Shown here: positions 1-9,894 of the stretch, in pieces | How the letters are laid out: each line of letters begins with the position of its first letter | Numbering within the stretch: the first letter of the stretch is position 1 | Source of the DNA: Serripes groenlandicus | Lineage: Eukaryota > Mollusca > Bivalvia > Cardiida > Cardiidae | DNA length: 64,000 bases | Direction of reading: 5' to 3' | Assembly (NCBI GenBank): GCA_031761405.1 | Contig: JASEVX010000008.1 | Coordinates: 37,653,511-37,717,510, forward strand | The notes under the pieces: model-generated | What the model saw: only the letters and a program-made list of their open reading frames with translations | Database searches by the model: none | What the model was told of the DNA's origin: nothing | Translations under genes and position numbers: made by a program

Positions 1-2057
1 ACCAAAACAAACAGTCGCGCCGCGATAGCACTGTCGGTAACTTCGCTGGCTATCAATCCAGGGCCGTGAGTTTGAACCAAAACAAACAGTCGCACCACGA
101 TAGCACTGTCGGTAACTTCGCTGGCTATCAATACAAGGCCGTGAGTTGGAACCAAAACAAACAGTCGCACCGCGATAGCACTGTCGGTAACTTCGCTGGC
201 TATCAATACAAGGCCGTGAGTTTGAACCAAAACAAACAGTCGCACCGCGATAGCACTGTCGGTAACTTCGCTGGCTATCAATACAAGGCCGTGAGTTGGA
301 ACCAAAACAAACAGTCGCACCGCGATAGCACTGTCGGTAACTTCGCTGGCTATCAATACAAGGCCGTGAGTTGGAACCAAAACAAACAGTCGCACCGCGA
401 TAGCACTGTCGGTAACTTCGCTGGCTATCAATACAAGGCCGTGAGTTGGAACCAAAACAAACAGTCGCACCGCGATAGCACTGTCGGTAACTTCGCTGGC
501 TATCAATACAAGGCCGTGAGTTGGAACCAAAACAAACAGTCGCACCGCGATAGCACTGTCGGTAACTTCGCTGGCTATTAATCCAGGGCCGTGAGTTTGA
601 ACCAAAACAAACAATCGCGCCGCGATAGCACTGTCGGTAACTTATTATTAATTTGTAATTAATTTGTAATTTGTAATTTTTTTTTTTTTGTAATTTTTGT
701 AATTAATTTGTAATTTGTAGCTTATAATTAATTATTATTATTAATTTGCTATTAATCCAGGGCCGTGAGTTGGAACCAAAACAAACAGTCGCACCGCGAT
801 AGCACTGTCGGTAACTTCGCTGGCTATCAATACAAGGCCGTGAGTTTGAACCAAAACAATCAGTCGCACCGCGATAGCACTGTCGGTAACTTCGCTGGCT
901 ATCAATACAAGGCCGTGAGTTGGAACCAAAACAAACAGTCGCACCGCGATAGCACTGTCGGTAACTTCGCTGGCTATCAATACAAGGCCGTGAGTTTGAA
1001 CCAAAACAAACAGTCGCACCGCGATAGCACTGTCGGTAACTTCGCTGGCTATCAATACAAGGCCGTGAGTTGGAACCAAAACAAACAGTCGCGCCGCGAT
1101 AGCACTGTCGGTAACTTCGCTGGCTATCAATCCAGGGCCGTGAGTTTGAACCAAAACAAACAGTCGCACCGCGATAGCACTGTCGGTAACTTCGCTGGCT
1201 ATCAATACAAGGCCGTGAGTTGGAACCAAAACAAACAGTCGCACCGCGATAGCACTGTCGGTAACTTCGCTGGCTATCAATACAAGGCCGTGAGTTGGAA
1301 CCAAAACAAACAGTCGCACCGCGATAGCACTGTCGGTAACTTCGCTGGCTATCAATACAAGGCCGTGAGTTGGAACCAAAACAAACAGTCGCACCGCGAT
1401 AGCACTGTCGGTAACTTCGCTGGCTATCAATACAAGGCCGTGAGTTGGAACCAAAACAAACAGTCGCACCGCGATAGCACTGTCGGTAACTTCGCTGGCT
1501 ATCAATACAAGGCCGTGAGTTGGAACCAAAACAAACAGTCGCACCGCGATAGCACTGTCGGTAACTTCGCTGGCTATCAATCCAGGGCCGTGAGTTGGAA
1601 CCAAAACAAACAGTCGCACCGCGATAGCACTGTCGGTAACTTCGCTGGCTATCAATACAAGGCCCTGAGTTGGAACCAAAATAAACAGTCGCACCTCAAT
1701 AAATCAGTCGGTAATTTCGCTGGCTATAATCCAGGGCCGTGAGTTTGAACCAGAACAAACAGTCGCGCTGCGATAGCACAGTCGGTAACTTCGCTGGCTA
1801 TCAATCCAGGGCCGTGAGTTGGAACCAAAACAAACAGTCGCACCGCGATAAATCAGTCGGTAATTTCGCTGGCTATTAATCCAGGGCCGTGAGTTTGAAC
1901 CAGAACAAACAGTCGCGCTGCGATAGCACAGTCGGTAACTTCGCTGGCTATCAATCCAAGGCCGTGAGTTGGAACCAAAACAAACAGTCGCACCGCTATA
2001 GTACAGTCGGTAACTTCGCTGGCTATCAATCCAAGGCCGTGAGTTTGAACCGCGGTT
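1..2057 (+). repeat. 75-bp tandem array derived from a SINE tRNA-like head
   Basis: About 26 head-to-tail copies of a 75-bp unit; the array runs off the left window edge. Each unit has a tRNA-like part (GATAGCACTGTCGGTAAC, then GGCTATCAATCCAGGGCC and GTGAGTTTGAACC) followed by a ~20-bp A-rich spacer (AAAACAAACAGTCGCACC). The tRNA-like part aligns with the head of the intact SINE-1 at 24623-24916 (minus strand), and the last unit continues directly into a SINE-1 body. The A box (TAGCTCAGTCGG in SINE-1) reads TAGCACTGTCGG and the B box (GTTCGAATCC) reads GTTTGAACC or GTTGGAACC, so pol III promoter activity is doubtful. Units differ mainly by TTTGAACC/TTGGAACC and TCCAGG/TACAAGG. Frames stay open on both strands (765-1742 plus, 741-1694 minus) because 75 is divisible by three; I do not regard them as genes. 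Confidence 0.93.
641..752. repeat. AT-rich insertion interrupting the 75-bp array
   Basis: About 110 bp of almost pure A/T built from TTTGTAATTAATTTGTAA-like motifs and a T tract splits the array. The array resumes in the same orientation within GCTATTAATCC. It may be a local microsatellite expansion or a small AT-rich insertion. No terminal repeats are evident. Confidence 0.7.
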
Positions 2058-2293
2058 CGGTCATTCATACTGTCAGATGATTGACAAAAGTCATTGTGAC
2101 AAGCGTCATTTGCCTTCCACCAAGGGACTAAATAGTTTATGAGGGAAGCCAGTTGCCTGTGGGGAATGTTGTGTGGAGTACTGGTGCGAGAAAGTCAGGT
2201 AACGCACCTTGGATGAACTGGTTGCCAAGATATAGCTTAGATACCATTTAAAATGGTTAAATACTTCAAACAATCAATCAATCAATCAATTGA
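2058..2293 (+). mobile_element. SINE-1 body and AATC tail attached to the array
   Basis: From GGTTCGGTCATTCATAC onward the sequence matches the SINE-1 body: GATTGACAAAAGTCA, the CTTCCACCAAGGGACTAA segment, GCCAGTTGC, GTACTGGTGCGAGAAAGTC and GAACTGGTTGCCAAGATATAG. It ends in a CAATCAATCAATCAATT tail. The array plus this body therefore form one SINE with an expanded head. The tail identifies the 3' end and the plus orientation. Confidence 0.85.
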
Positions 2294-3247
2294 AATAGAT
2301 TCAATCCATGATGCCTACAGAGCTTATCTGATATTTCACTATTTATTGGATATGATTTTGAAATGACCGTCTGATTTAAAAAATCAATAAATCTAAGGTT
2401 CTGAAAATACAATTTGTATTAGCGAAGTTAAGGTTGTAGATAAACGAGAAAATAATTTTTCTTATTTTCAAAAATCGTAGATGCGTTTATTTCTTGGAAA
2501 TGTGGTCTGTACCATAGCTATAATGTTTCTTGATTTGAAAGTGTTTAATACACACGTTATCAGGTAATGGTCAAAATTACCTTGCTATGTTCTTCTTGGC
2601 GACGTCCCAATTGATTACCACAACGTTGTTACCTTCATCCCATCCCACATAAATGTTTATTCTTTGAATGAAAAGGTAATTTTGTAAGATTGCGGAAGTT
2701 TATTCGATGACGTCAATTCACCGTCCGTTGCCATGGTTTTAAGTATAAAACACTCTTTCTGAAAGTTCTCGGGTTGGCGCGATGCTGGGATTAGATCCAG
2801 TTGAATAAATGCTGACCTATAAAGTTTCTTGCCAAGTTTGAGTGATTTTGAAAAGGAAATGATAAATTGGGGAAGGTTAGTATGAAAATCAAAGTACTGT
2901 ATCGTCGGATGATAAAATGACTGCATGGTAGTAATTCCTTTAAAATATTTAAAAGTTTTCATATTTAAATCGCTGCTCTAGTTTCTATTTTTTTAAACAG
3001 AACAGAGAATAAATATGTTATTTTAGTACGTACATTTCAAGCAACACAATTAGAAAATAAAATTAAATGTTTCCTCTATATCACGTTACTACATATCTAA
3101 ATTATAAACATGTAATATTAATCGAATCTGTTTAAAGAACCCTTTAAATATCTACCTTCGTTTATACACAGCTTTCTGTCTTGCAAATCATGCTTGCAGG
3201 TTTTAGACAGATCTTGAAAGGGCAGACGCGTCATTTGAAAACACATT
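2294..3247. other. AT-rich stretch without recognisable gene or repeat
   Basis: Low-GC sequence. A 101-codon open frame on the minus strand (2657-2962) has no motif, repeat or composition supporting coding. I see no element ends here. Confidence 0.5.
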
Positions 3248-3504
3248 TGAGCCGTTACGCGAGAAAACCAACATTGTGGACTCTGCGTAATGTATCGATC
3301 CAGATTAGCCTGCGCAGTCCGCGCAGGCTAATCCGGGCCGACACATTCCGTCTCAGGGGGATACAGGTATAGAGTAATGATTCCTGAAACATAAAAATAT
3401 ACTGGAGACGAAAAGTGTCTGCCCGGATAAGCCTGCGCGGCATGCTTAGGATGATCCGGGTCGATACCTTACGCACAATGTTTGATTTCTCGCGGAACGG
3501 CTCA
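3248..3504. mobile_element. MITE-A copy 1
   Basis: The ends are inverted: GAGCCGTTACGCGAGAAAAC on the left, CGCGGAACGGCTC on the right. Internal hallmarks are CTCTGCGTAATGTATCGA, GCCTGCGCAGTCCGCGCAGGC, GTATAGAGTAATGATTCCTG, GCGAAAAGTGTCTG-like sequence and GATCCGGGTCGATAC. ATTT lies immediately outside both ends, consistent with a 4-bp target duplication. There is no coding capacity, so it must be mobilised in trans. Confidence 0.85.
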
Positions 3505-3552
3505 TTTCTACTATTTCCATTTGGTACAGTAAATACTTAGACCAGCTAGACC

Positions 3553-3992
3553 ATCATTCCATCCGATGATTGACAAAAGTCATTTTGAAAATTGTTATTC
3601 ACCTTCCATTAGTGAGTTAACATATTTATGTGGAAAGGTAGCCAGTGACCTTGACAGAATATAGGAGCCTTTCCGCAAGAAAACCAACATTGTAGACTCT
3701 GCGGATAGCATCGACCAGGATCAGACTAAAGCATGTCGCGCAGGCTTCCCCGGATAGACAATGTTCACCTCCTGTAGATTTTCTGTTTCAGAAATCATTA
3801 CTCTATACCGCTATCCCCCTGAGACGGAATGTGTCGGTCCGGATCAGTCTGCGCGGACTGCGCAGGCTGATCTGGGTCGATACATTACGCAGATGCCATA
3901 ATGTTGGTTTTCTCACGGGACGGCTCATATTACACAGGATGGTGCGAGACTGTCAAGATGAACTGACTGCCGTGATACAACTGAAATAAAGA
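3553..3992 (+). mobile_element. SINE-1 fragment split by a MITE-A
   Basis: Positions 3553-3664 carry the SINE-1 body (GATGATTGACAAAAGTCATT, CACCTTCCATTAGTGAG, GTGGAAAGGTAGCCAGT). After the MITE-A at 3665-3926 the body resumes with ACACAGGATGGTGCGAGACTG, GAACTGACTGCCGTGATACA and ACTGAAATA. The tRNA-like head is missing. The SINE is older than the MITE-A that interrupts it. Confidence 0.75.
3665..3926. mobile_element. MITE-A copy 2, nested in a SINE-1
   Basis: The left end is GAGCCTTTCCGCAAGAAAAC, the right end TCTCACGGGACGGCTC. The family core is present (GATCAGACTAAAGCATG, GAATCATTACTCTATACC, CCCTGAGACGGAATGTGTCG, GGTCGATACATTACGCAGA). It lies in the opposite orientation to copy 1, judged by the asymmetric AAGCATG and CTCTATACC segments. 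ATAT-like sequence flanks both ends. Confidence 0.85.
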
Positions 3993-4154
3993 TCAGCTAG
4001 CTGAACTGCTCGCATATGTCTAAATGTGTGTTTTACTCATTCGAGGCTCACACTGTATACTTTCCGCATATGTTGAAAAAACATGATATGAGTGAACGGA
4101 CATTGGATTAACCTGATGCGGCTGTCTTGTCTCAAGCTTAACGCAACACACACG

Positions 4155-4445
4155 TATGAACATACTTGTACAAATACAATTGCTTGTGTATATATGTCTA
4201 TTTATACATATGCATATAAACTTGATTTTAAACTTATTTAATTTAAACTTATTTAATTTAAACTTATTTAATTTAAACTTATTTAAGTACTATTTCTTCT
4301 CAACTATTTCAATTGTCTTAACAATTTCTGTATTAACATGTATATTTGTGAATATCAACCATGAGCTGTTTATGCTTAAGTTGAAAATAAAATTTCTGTT
4401 CTGTTCTGTTCTGTTCCGTTCCGTTCCGTTCTGTTCTGTTCTGTA
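4155..4445 (+). mobile_element. Dispersed repeat F with TTCTG tail
   Basis: This repeat recurs inverted at 25845-26045. Shared blocks are TTGCTTGTGTATATATG, TTTATACATATGCATATAAA, CTATTTC..CTCAACTATTTC, GTGAATATCAACCATGAGCTG and TTAAGTTGAAAATAAAAT, followed by TTCTG/TTCCG repeats. A fixed 3' end with AATAAA and a simple-repeat tail suggests a non-LTR retroelement 3' end or a SINE; I cannot assign a clade. This copy has an internal expansion of a 15-bp AACTTATTTAATTTA unit (about 4207-4287). Confidence 0.7.
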
Positions 4446-4610
4446 AAAAGTCTGTTTGATTAATGGATTGGACTAAAATGCCGTTTTCTACAGAATTTCA
4501 GTTATACCATCCCAGTTTACGTACGCATGTGTTTCTGATTTTCTCTCACCATTACTACAATTAGCGCTTGTATAAGGCAACTAGCTTCCTTCCTCCGTAT
4601 ACTATAATCC

Positions 4611-4884
4611 ACGCATGTTGACGCCTCTGCAGCAGATGCATTTTGGGAACATTGTAACAAAATGGGAAATTGATCATATTGAATAATTTTCCTTTTTGCC
4701 ACAGTATTTTGGAAACATTGTAACAAAATGAGAAATTGATCATATTGAACAATTTTCCTTTTTGCCACAATATTTTCAACTCTAATCAGATAATTAACCT
4801 CCGTTTATAAAACTCTTCCATTTTTTGCTTAGGTGTTTTCAAAGTTGTTTCCTGCAGACTTGCTATTTATTGAAAAGGGGGTTT
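4611..4884. mobile_element. MITE-B with a duplicated hairpin segment
   Basis: It contains GACGCCTCTGCAGCAGATGC, then two adjacent copies of a ~68-bp block (about 4648-4701 and 4702-4769) containing ACATTGTAACAAAATG, GAAATTGATCATATTGAA and TTTTCCTTTTTGCCACA. It continues to TTTTCAACTCTAATCAGATA, GTTTTCAAAGTTGTTTCCTG and a decayed AAAAGGGGGTTTA end. The left terminus is not recognisable. Confidence 0.7.
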
Positions 4885-4976
4885 AGCCCATTGTTAGAGG
4901 ACGTTTGTCAATCGTCGGGAATAATGGATTTCCTAGACGGGATTCGAGCTATTGACTCCTAGATCAATATCGTCTG
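4880..4976 (-). mobile_element. Decayed SINE-1 fragment (minus strand)
   Basis: Read on the plus strand, TTTAGCCCATTGTTAGAGGA, GTTTGTCAATCGTCGGGAAT and GACGGGATTCGAGCTATTGA match the reverse complement of the SINE-1 head and proximal body. The B-box complement GGGATTCGA is kept. The distal half and tail are absent. Confidence 0.6.
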
Positions 4977-5190
4977 GTCTTTCTCGACTCGATCTTTATA
5001 ACCTGAAATAACGTATATATATACACATGGTATCTAATAAAGTACTGGTGACCGATGACCTTTCATGGTAATAGCGACCTATTTCATCATTCCGACTTCC
5101 TGAGGATGTATTTCCTCTTCGTATTTTATAACGTCACGTCACTAGAAAACCCGTCATTCGGGGGTATACTACACGATCTGCACACATCGA

Positions 5191-5443
5191 GAGCAATATG
5201 AACGAAAAAACCAACATTGTGGACTCTGCGTAAAGTATCGACCAGGTTCAGCCTAAGCATGCCGCGCAGGCTAATCAGGGCACACACTTTTCGCCTCATG
5301 TGGATTTTATGTTTCAGGAATCATTACTCTATATCATTCTCCCGCTGAGACGGAATGTGTCGGCCCGGATTAGCCTGCGCAGGCTGATCTGGATCGATAC
5401 ATTACGCAGAGTCAATAATGTTGGTTTTCTCATTAAACGGCTC
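5191..5443. mobile_element. MITE-A copy 3
   Basis: The family core is clear: ACCAACATTGTGGACTCTGC, AAAGTATCGACCAGG, CCTAAGCATGCCGCGCAGGC, GGAATCATTACTCTATATC, GACGGAATGTGTCGGCCCGG, GATCGATACATTACGCAGA. The left end is decayed (GAGCAATATGAACG). The right end is ATTAAACGGCTC. Confidence 0.8.
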
Positions 5444-5510
5444 ACATGTGCCTCCATACTGTCAGTACAGGATGATTCTTCATACAGTAATACAAGCGAC
5501 TGATCAACCT

Positions 5511-6232
5511 ATGGAAAACAGCATTGAACAACCCTGACAACCTATAGACAACATCATTGAACAACCCTGACAACCTATGGACAACAACATTGACCAACCC
5601 TGACAACCTATGGACAACAGCATTGACCAACCCTGACAACCTATGGACAACAGCATTGAACAACCCTGACAACCTATGGAAAACAGCATTGAACAACCCT
5701 GACAACCTATGGACAACAGCATTGAACAACCCTGACAACCTATGGAAACAGCATTGAACAACCCTGACAACCTATGGACAACAATATTGAACAACCCTGA
5801 CAACTTATGGACAACAACATTGAACAACCCTGACAACCTGTGGACAACAACATTGAACAACCCTGACAACCTATGGACAACAACATTGAACAACCCTGAC
5901 AACCTATGGACAACAACATTGAACAACCCTGACAACCTATGAACAACAACATTGAACAACCCTTACAACCTATGGACAACAACATTGAACAACCCTGACA
6001 ACCTATGGACAACAACATTGAACAACCCTGACAACCTATGAACAACAACATTGAACAACCCTTACAACCTATGGACAACAACATTGTACAACCCTGACAA
6101 CCTATGGACAACAACATTGAACAACCCTGACAACCTATGAACAACAACATTGAACAACCCTTACAACCTATGGACAACAACATTGTACAACCCTGACAAC
6201 CTATGGACAACAACATTGTACAACCCTACTAC
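5511..6232. repeat. 33-bp tandem array
   Basis: About 22 copies of a 33-bp unit: ACAACCCTGACAACCTATGG followed by ACAACAACATTGA. Variants include CAGCATTGAACA, CTTACAACCTATGG and GAACAACAAC. One copy near 5742 has lost bases and shifts frame, so open frames on both strands (5504-5959 minus, 5740-6216 minus, 5742-5942 plus) break there. This indicates a non-coding minisatellite. Confidence 0.95.
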
Positions 6233-6261
6233 TTATGAAAGGTATGATGATTAGAGTAGGG

Positions 6262-6388
6262 TTAAAAACATTGTGACATAGAGAGAATTACTCAATTTGA
6301 GAAATGTCTTCTTTTGTTTAAATGTTTCCAAAAATCGTCTGTTAAAGAGGCGTCAGAAAGTGTCTGTGATCGGGAAAAGGGTAAACAA
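6262..6388. mobile_element. MITE-B fragment
   Basis: Part of MITE-B: AAAACATTGTGACA, a decayed hairpin (ACTCAATTTGAGAAAT), TCGTCTGTTAAAGAGGCGTC, AGAAAGTGTCTGTGATC and terminal GGGAAAAGGGTAA. One outer half is missing. Confidence 0.6.
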
Positions 6389-6898
6389 TCTGCCTATAAG
6401 ATGTATCGATATTTATTATATTTTCTCTTTATATTTCCAAACCTCAGACGGTCGGTTTTCCCCTGTCGTGACTATTATGACGTACACGCTCTCAGTCAGT
6501 AGGTTAACTAACGCTTGTCCTCATTCTACCATCGCTGTAGCCGACCTCTGAAAACGAGTGAAACATCGCGGAAAAACATGCAAATTACTTTCTCGCTACA
6601 CTTCCTAATGGACTCTCTTATGATTCCGCCGTGGCCGATTGATAAACGTGTTAAATTTGAGATGGGGGCGTGCCGTTTTCGATCGTTGCTCGGAGGGTCC
6701 TAGGTAAAGGGACACTTATAAGACAAGTTTGCTTATAGTGGATTTAGTATACTGTTACCGTTATTAATATAACAAACTGCTGAGAGCATAATAAACCCTG
6801 AGACAGCAAACATGTCTAAACTTTACCGTATCAATTATATTTTTTCTCCGACTTTTCAATTTAGGAGTGTCTTAGTTGGTTGTTCAGGTAAATAGTAA
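6389..6898. other. No recognisable gene or repeat
   Basis: Unique-looking sequence with short open frames (6297-6551, 6314-6502, 6515-6703) that overlap one another in different frames. None shows a domain or codon signature I can support. Confidence 0.45.
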
Positions 6899-7120
6899 TT
6901 AAACCTTTCGCCACTTACAACAAACCTGTAGCAGACATCTTATTAAAGTATGGTAAACCTCTATAACCGAAATTTGTTATTGACTGGAATTGAAAACATT
7001 GCGGAAAAAAGGAGAAATTGATCATTTTGAGCAATTTCTACTTTTGCCATGTAATGGTTTTTTTTAAACGTCGTTTAATGCCGAGGCGTCAGGAAGCGTC
7101 TTCATGTGGGAAAGGGGTAA
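6899..7120. mobile_element. MITE-B, decayed full-length copy
   Basis: It begins TTAAACCTTTCGCCACTTAC and ends GTGGGAAAGGGGTAA. The internal hairpin region reads GGAGAAATTGATCATTTTGA then GCAATTTCTACTTTTGCCA. The distal arm has CCGAGGCGTCAGGAAGCGTC. Confidence 0.75.
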
Positions 7121-7335
7121 GCAATACATGAAAGTTTACGCAGAACATGTAAATATAGCTGGAAATATTAATATATAGGTCACGATGAAAGGTAAAATTC
7201 GGTTCTCAAATATTATAACTTAACACATAAGACGTCTGGTGAATCGTTCTATCATTATGATACGGATTTATAGACAGTACTGTGGCATCATAAAATAGCA
7301 TCGTTAGCTCTTAACTATTTCCCTGCCAACGGTAA

Positions 7336-7555
7336 TTAACCCTTTCCATCATACGGCAATTCTGCAGCAGACGACTTTGAACATATTTTGTCAAAACAAA
7401 GAAAATCTCTATAATTGAATGGACAAAAAGTGGAAATCATTGTGGCAAAAGGAGAAATTGCACGTTTTGTGCAATTTCTTCTTTTGTCACTATGTTTTCA
7501 AAAAGCCGTCTGCTGCAGAGGCGTCAGAAAGCGTCTATATGAGGGAAAGGGTTAA
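7336..7555. mobile_element. MITE-B full-length copy (GCAC hairpin tip)
   Basis: Bounded by TTAA at both ends: TTAACCCTTTCCATCATACG and GAGGGAAAGGGTTAA. It contains CTGCAGCAGACGACTTTGAA, GTGGCAAAAGGAGAAATTGC, the tip GCACGTTTTGTGC and GCCGTCTGCTGCAGAGGCGT. No open frame. A TTAA target and CCCTTT terminus are typical of piggyBac-type non-autonomous elements; I see no transposase in the window. Confidence 0.88.
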
Positions 7556-7774
7556 AGGCTTTTGCAAACAATGCAGATTCAGGTGAGGCAGCTCGTAACT
7601 TAGACATTAAATTTTACCAAATTTGCTTATGGATATAAAATGGAGTGGCCCAATTTTCAACATGGAAGGGTCGAATTCGTGAAATTCGGCGTTGAAAGAG
7701 TGAATTAGCCCTTATAATATATGTCTCGCGTTGCAATTTATAACCAATTTAACCGTCTAGCTGGTAATGCATTG

Positions 7775-8040
7775 TTGGATTGATTGATCAGTGTTTAACG
7801 CCGTGTTCAACACATTTCCAGTCATATCACGGCGGCCAGTTCATCTATCCTACCCAAGAACTCCACCACACAACAGTCTTTCCAAGCAACTGGTTGCTTT
7901 TCAAAATTGACGTTTAGCTTTGGAGGACGAAATACCAGCATTGGCTTTTAGAAAACGTCAGAGAGACTGTTTATAGAGCAGGGGGTCAAACTAACAACCC
8001 CTTGATTGACAGAGCACGTCGATACCGATTGGGCTTTCGA
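7775..8040 (-). mobile_element. SINE-1, nearly full length (minus strand)
   Basis: It starts with a tail complement (GGATTGATTGATCAG), then GTTTAACGCCGTGTTCAACA, ATCACGGCGGCCAGTTCA, CAAGCAACTGGTTGC and GTTTAGCTTTGGAGGACGAA. It ends with a decayed head complement, CAACCCCTTGATTGACAGAG and CGTCGATACCGATTGGGCT. The promoter boxes carry substitutions relative to 24623-24916, so this copy is older. Confidence 0.75.
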
Positions 8041-8112
8041 TTCTAGACAAGGTATTGGTAGAGTCGTTTGCTTTGAAAACAGATGAGGCACACGATTAGA
8101 AACAACTTGAAT

Positions 8113-8255
8113 TTTTAAAGGATTTGAATTTGAAAACAGTAATCGAAACAAGGAGAAATTGCTCGTTTAGAAATAAATTATAATTTTCCTACACATTTTC
8201 AAATGTTGCCTTAGGTAGATGCGCCAAGACTCGTATGGATCAGGAACAGGGATAA
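8113..8255. mobile_element. Decayed MITE-B remnant
   Basis: AACAAGGAGAAATTGCTCGT, ATAATTTTCCTACACATTTT, GATGCGCCAAGACTCGTATG and AGGAACAGGGATAA follow the order of MITE-B landmarks with many substitutions. Boundaries are uncertain. Confidence 0.45.
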
Positions 8256-8494
8256 CAGACTACAATTACCAGTATATTATATCTAAGCATGTATGAATAA
8301 TTCGTGTCAAAGAATAAGAAGATAATTTTCGCACAAACGATCCCATTGTATGAAACTAATATGATACTTGGATGCGGAATTTAGGTCAGTAACACATTTA
8401 CGTGACCGACCATGCATAATAATGCGATCTATATGTTTAGGATATGCCTTAACTTGCAACTTTAACGATCCTCACACATTATGTACTCATTATG

Positions 8495-8912
8495 TTAACC
8501 CTTTCCCACGTGCAGCAGACGATTTTTAACCCTTTCATCCATACTTCAAATCTGCAGCAGACGACTTTGAAGATTTAGTAAAGCTTTTGGAAAATCTCTA
8601 TGAAGGTATAGTTACTGAACATAGTTGAACATAGTGTGGCAAATGGAGAAATTGCTTGTTTTGAGCAATTTCTCCTTTTTCTACAATGTTTTCAAGAGTC
8701 GTCTGCCTCAGCTGCATCGAAATGGTGAGAAAGGGTTAAAGCATATTGGCAAAACTATTAAAATCTCTATAAATGAAATTATAAATATTGAATCAAGTTG
8801 AAACAATTGTGACCAAAGGATTAATTGTTCTTTATGAGCAATCTCTGCATTTGTCACATTGTTTTCAAAAGTCGACTACTGCACAGGCGGCTTCGAGTCG
8901 GAAAGGGTTTAA
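8495..8912. mobile_element. Outer MITE-B split by another MITE-B
   Basis: The left part (8495-8529) is TTAACCCTTTCCCACGTGCA, then GCAGACGATTTT. It resumes at 8736 with TTAAAGCATATTGGCAAAAC, a decayed hairpin (AATTGTTCTTTATGAGCAAT) and CGGAAAGGGTTTAA. Removing 8530-8739 rejoins a normal MITE-B order across one TTAA, so the insertion used a TTAA inside the host element. Confidence 0.75.
8526..8739. mobile_element. Inner MITE-B nested at a TTAA
   Basis: Bounded by TTAA: TTAACCCTTTCATCCATACT and GGTGAGAAAGGGTTAA. It has AATCTGCAGCAGACGACTTT, GTGTGGCAAATGGAGAAATT, tip GCTTGTTTTGAGC, and AGTCGTCTGCCTCAGCTGCA on the far arm. It is younger than the outer copy. Confidence 0.82.
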
Positions 8913-9044
8913 CCAGGTAAAATGATTAAATTTAAAACCATATCCACCAAACTATTAGTTTTCCTTTTTTCTAAATTTCCTTACATATACCACGATTTGC
9001 GCTATCAGAATACATGCATTCATATAGACAATACACGATTTAAT

Positions 9045-9248
9045 TTAAGCAGACGACTTTGAACATATTTTCTCAAAAAATAGAAAATCTCTTTAATTGA
9101 ATGGATAACCTATGATTAAAAGTGGAAAACATTGTGGCAAAAGGAGAAATTGCTCGTTTTGAGCAATTTCTTCTTTTGTCACTATGTTTTCAAAAAGCCG
9201 CCTGCTGCAGAGGCGCCAGAAAAGCATCTATATGAGGGAAAGGGTTAA
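9045..9248. mobile_element. MITE-B lacking its left terminus
   Basis: TTAAGCAGACGACTTTGAAC starts about 27 bp inside the usual end, so CCCTTTCC..TGCA is missing. The rest is intact: GATAACCTATGATTAAAAGT, tip GCTCGTTTTGAGC, TTCTTCTTTTGTCACTATG, and terminal GAGGGAAAGGGTTAA. Confidence 0.82.
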
Positions 9249-9326
9249 TTAATTGAGATTGTACGGAGCGTTCAAACAGGCAAATCAAGATTGTTCTACA
9301 ACTTTTGTAAAAGTTATTATTAAAAG

Positions 9327-9553
9327 TCACTTTCCCACATACAACAAACCTGCCGCCGGCTGCAGCAGACGAGCGTGAACACGTGTAGGCAATACTAGGG
9401 AGACTCTCTGATTATCAATTTGAACTTGTTGAATACAAATTGTGACAAAAGGAGATGTAACTCATCATGAGTAATACCTCCTTTTGACACAATATTTCCA
9501 AACATCGTCTGCAACAGGTACGTCAAAATGCGTATGTAGGTGGGAAGGGGATA
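9327..9553. mobile_element. MITE-B, decayed full-length copy
   Basis: ACTTTCCCACATACAACAAA begins the copy. GCTGCAGCAGACGAGC, GTGACAAAAGGAGATG, tip ACTCATCATGAGT, CCTCCTTTTGACACAATATT and GTGGGAAGGGGATA follow. Short frames in this interval on the minus strand are shadows of the element. Confidence 0.7.
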
Positions 9554-9894
9554 GCAGCAAATAGCTTGACGTACAGTTCCGATTCTTTCGTTCATGACTC
9601 AACCATTTTTCCTGAAATCCTGCCAAACTGTTCCGTTTTACCCGGCTATTCATTAACGCTCTACGTGAACCAGACGATAGCTCCACGCCTTGATAGCAGA
9701 CGACATTTTGGAAACATTGAAGGAAAATGAGTAATTGTTAAGAATTGCTCTACTGTGTATGAAAATGTTCGGTTTCAATTTCCCAAGTGTAACATGGTAC
9801 TGTTTATTGTGTTTTCATTGCAGACGAAGTTGATATGCGACATCATTGTGTAGTCAGATGTACTTACAGTGCAGACGTGCATGTTAATTAGCTA

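Noticed and set aside
765..1742. 325-codon open frame with a 25-residue repeat (NQNKQSHRDSTVGNFAGYQ)
   Set aside because: It is the 75-bp SINE-head array read in one frame; the opposite strand is equally open (741-1694), and the unit derives from a tRNA-like non-coding sequence.
3255..3476. Open frames within MITE-A copies (also at 32968-33174, 35551-35772, 57986-58321)
   Set aside because: Similar peptides recur because the MITE recurs; frames run over both inverted arms and no transposase motif is present.
4517..4779. Repeated peptide MAKRKIVQYDQF on the minus strand
   Set aside because: It is the doubled hairpin segment of a MITE-B, in overlapping frames.
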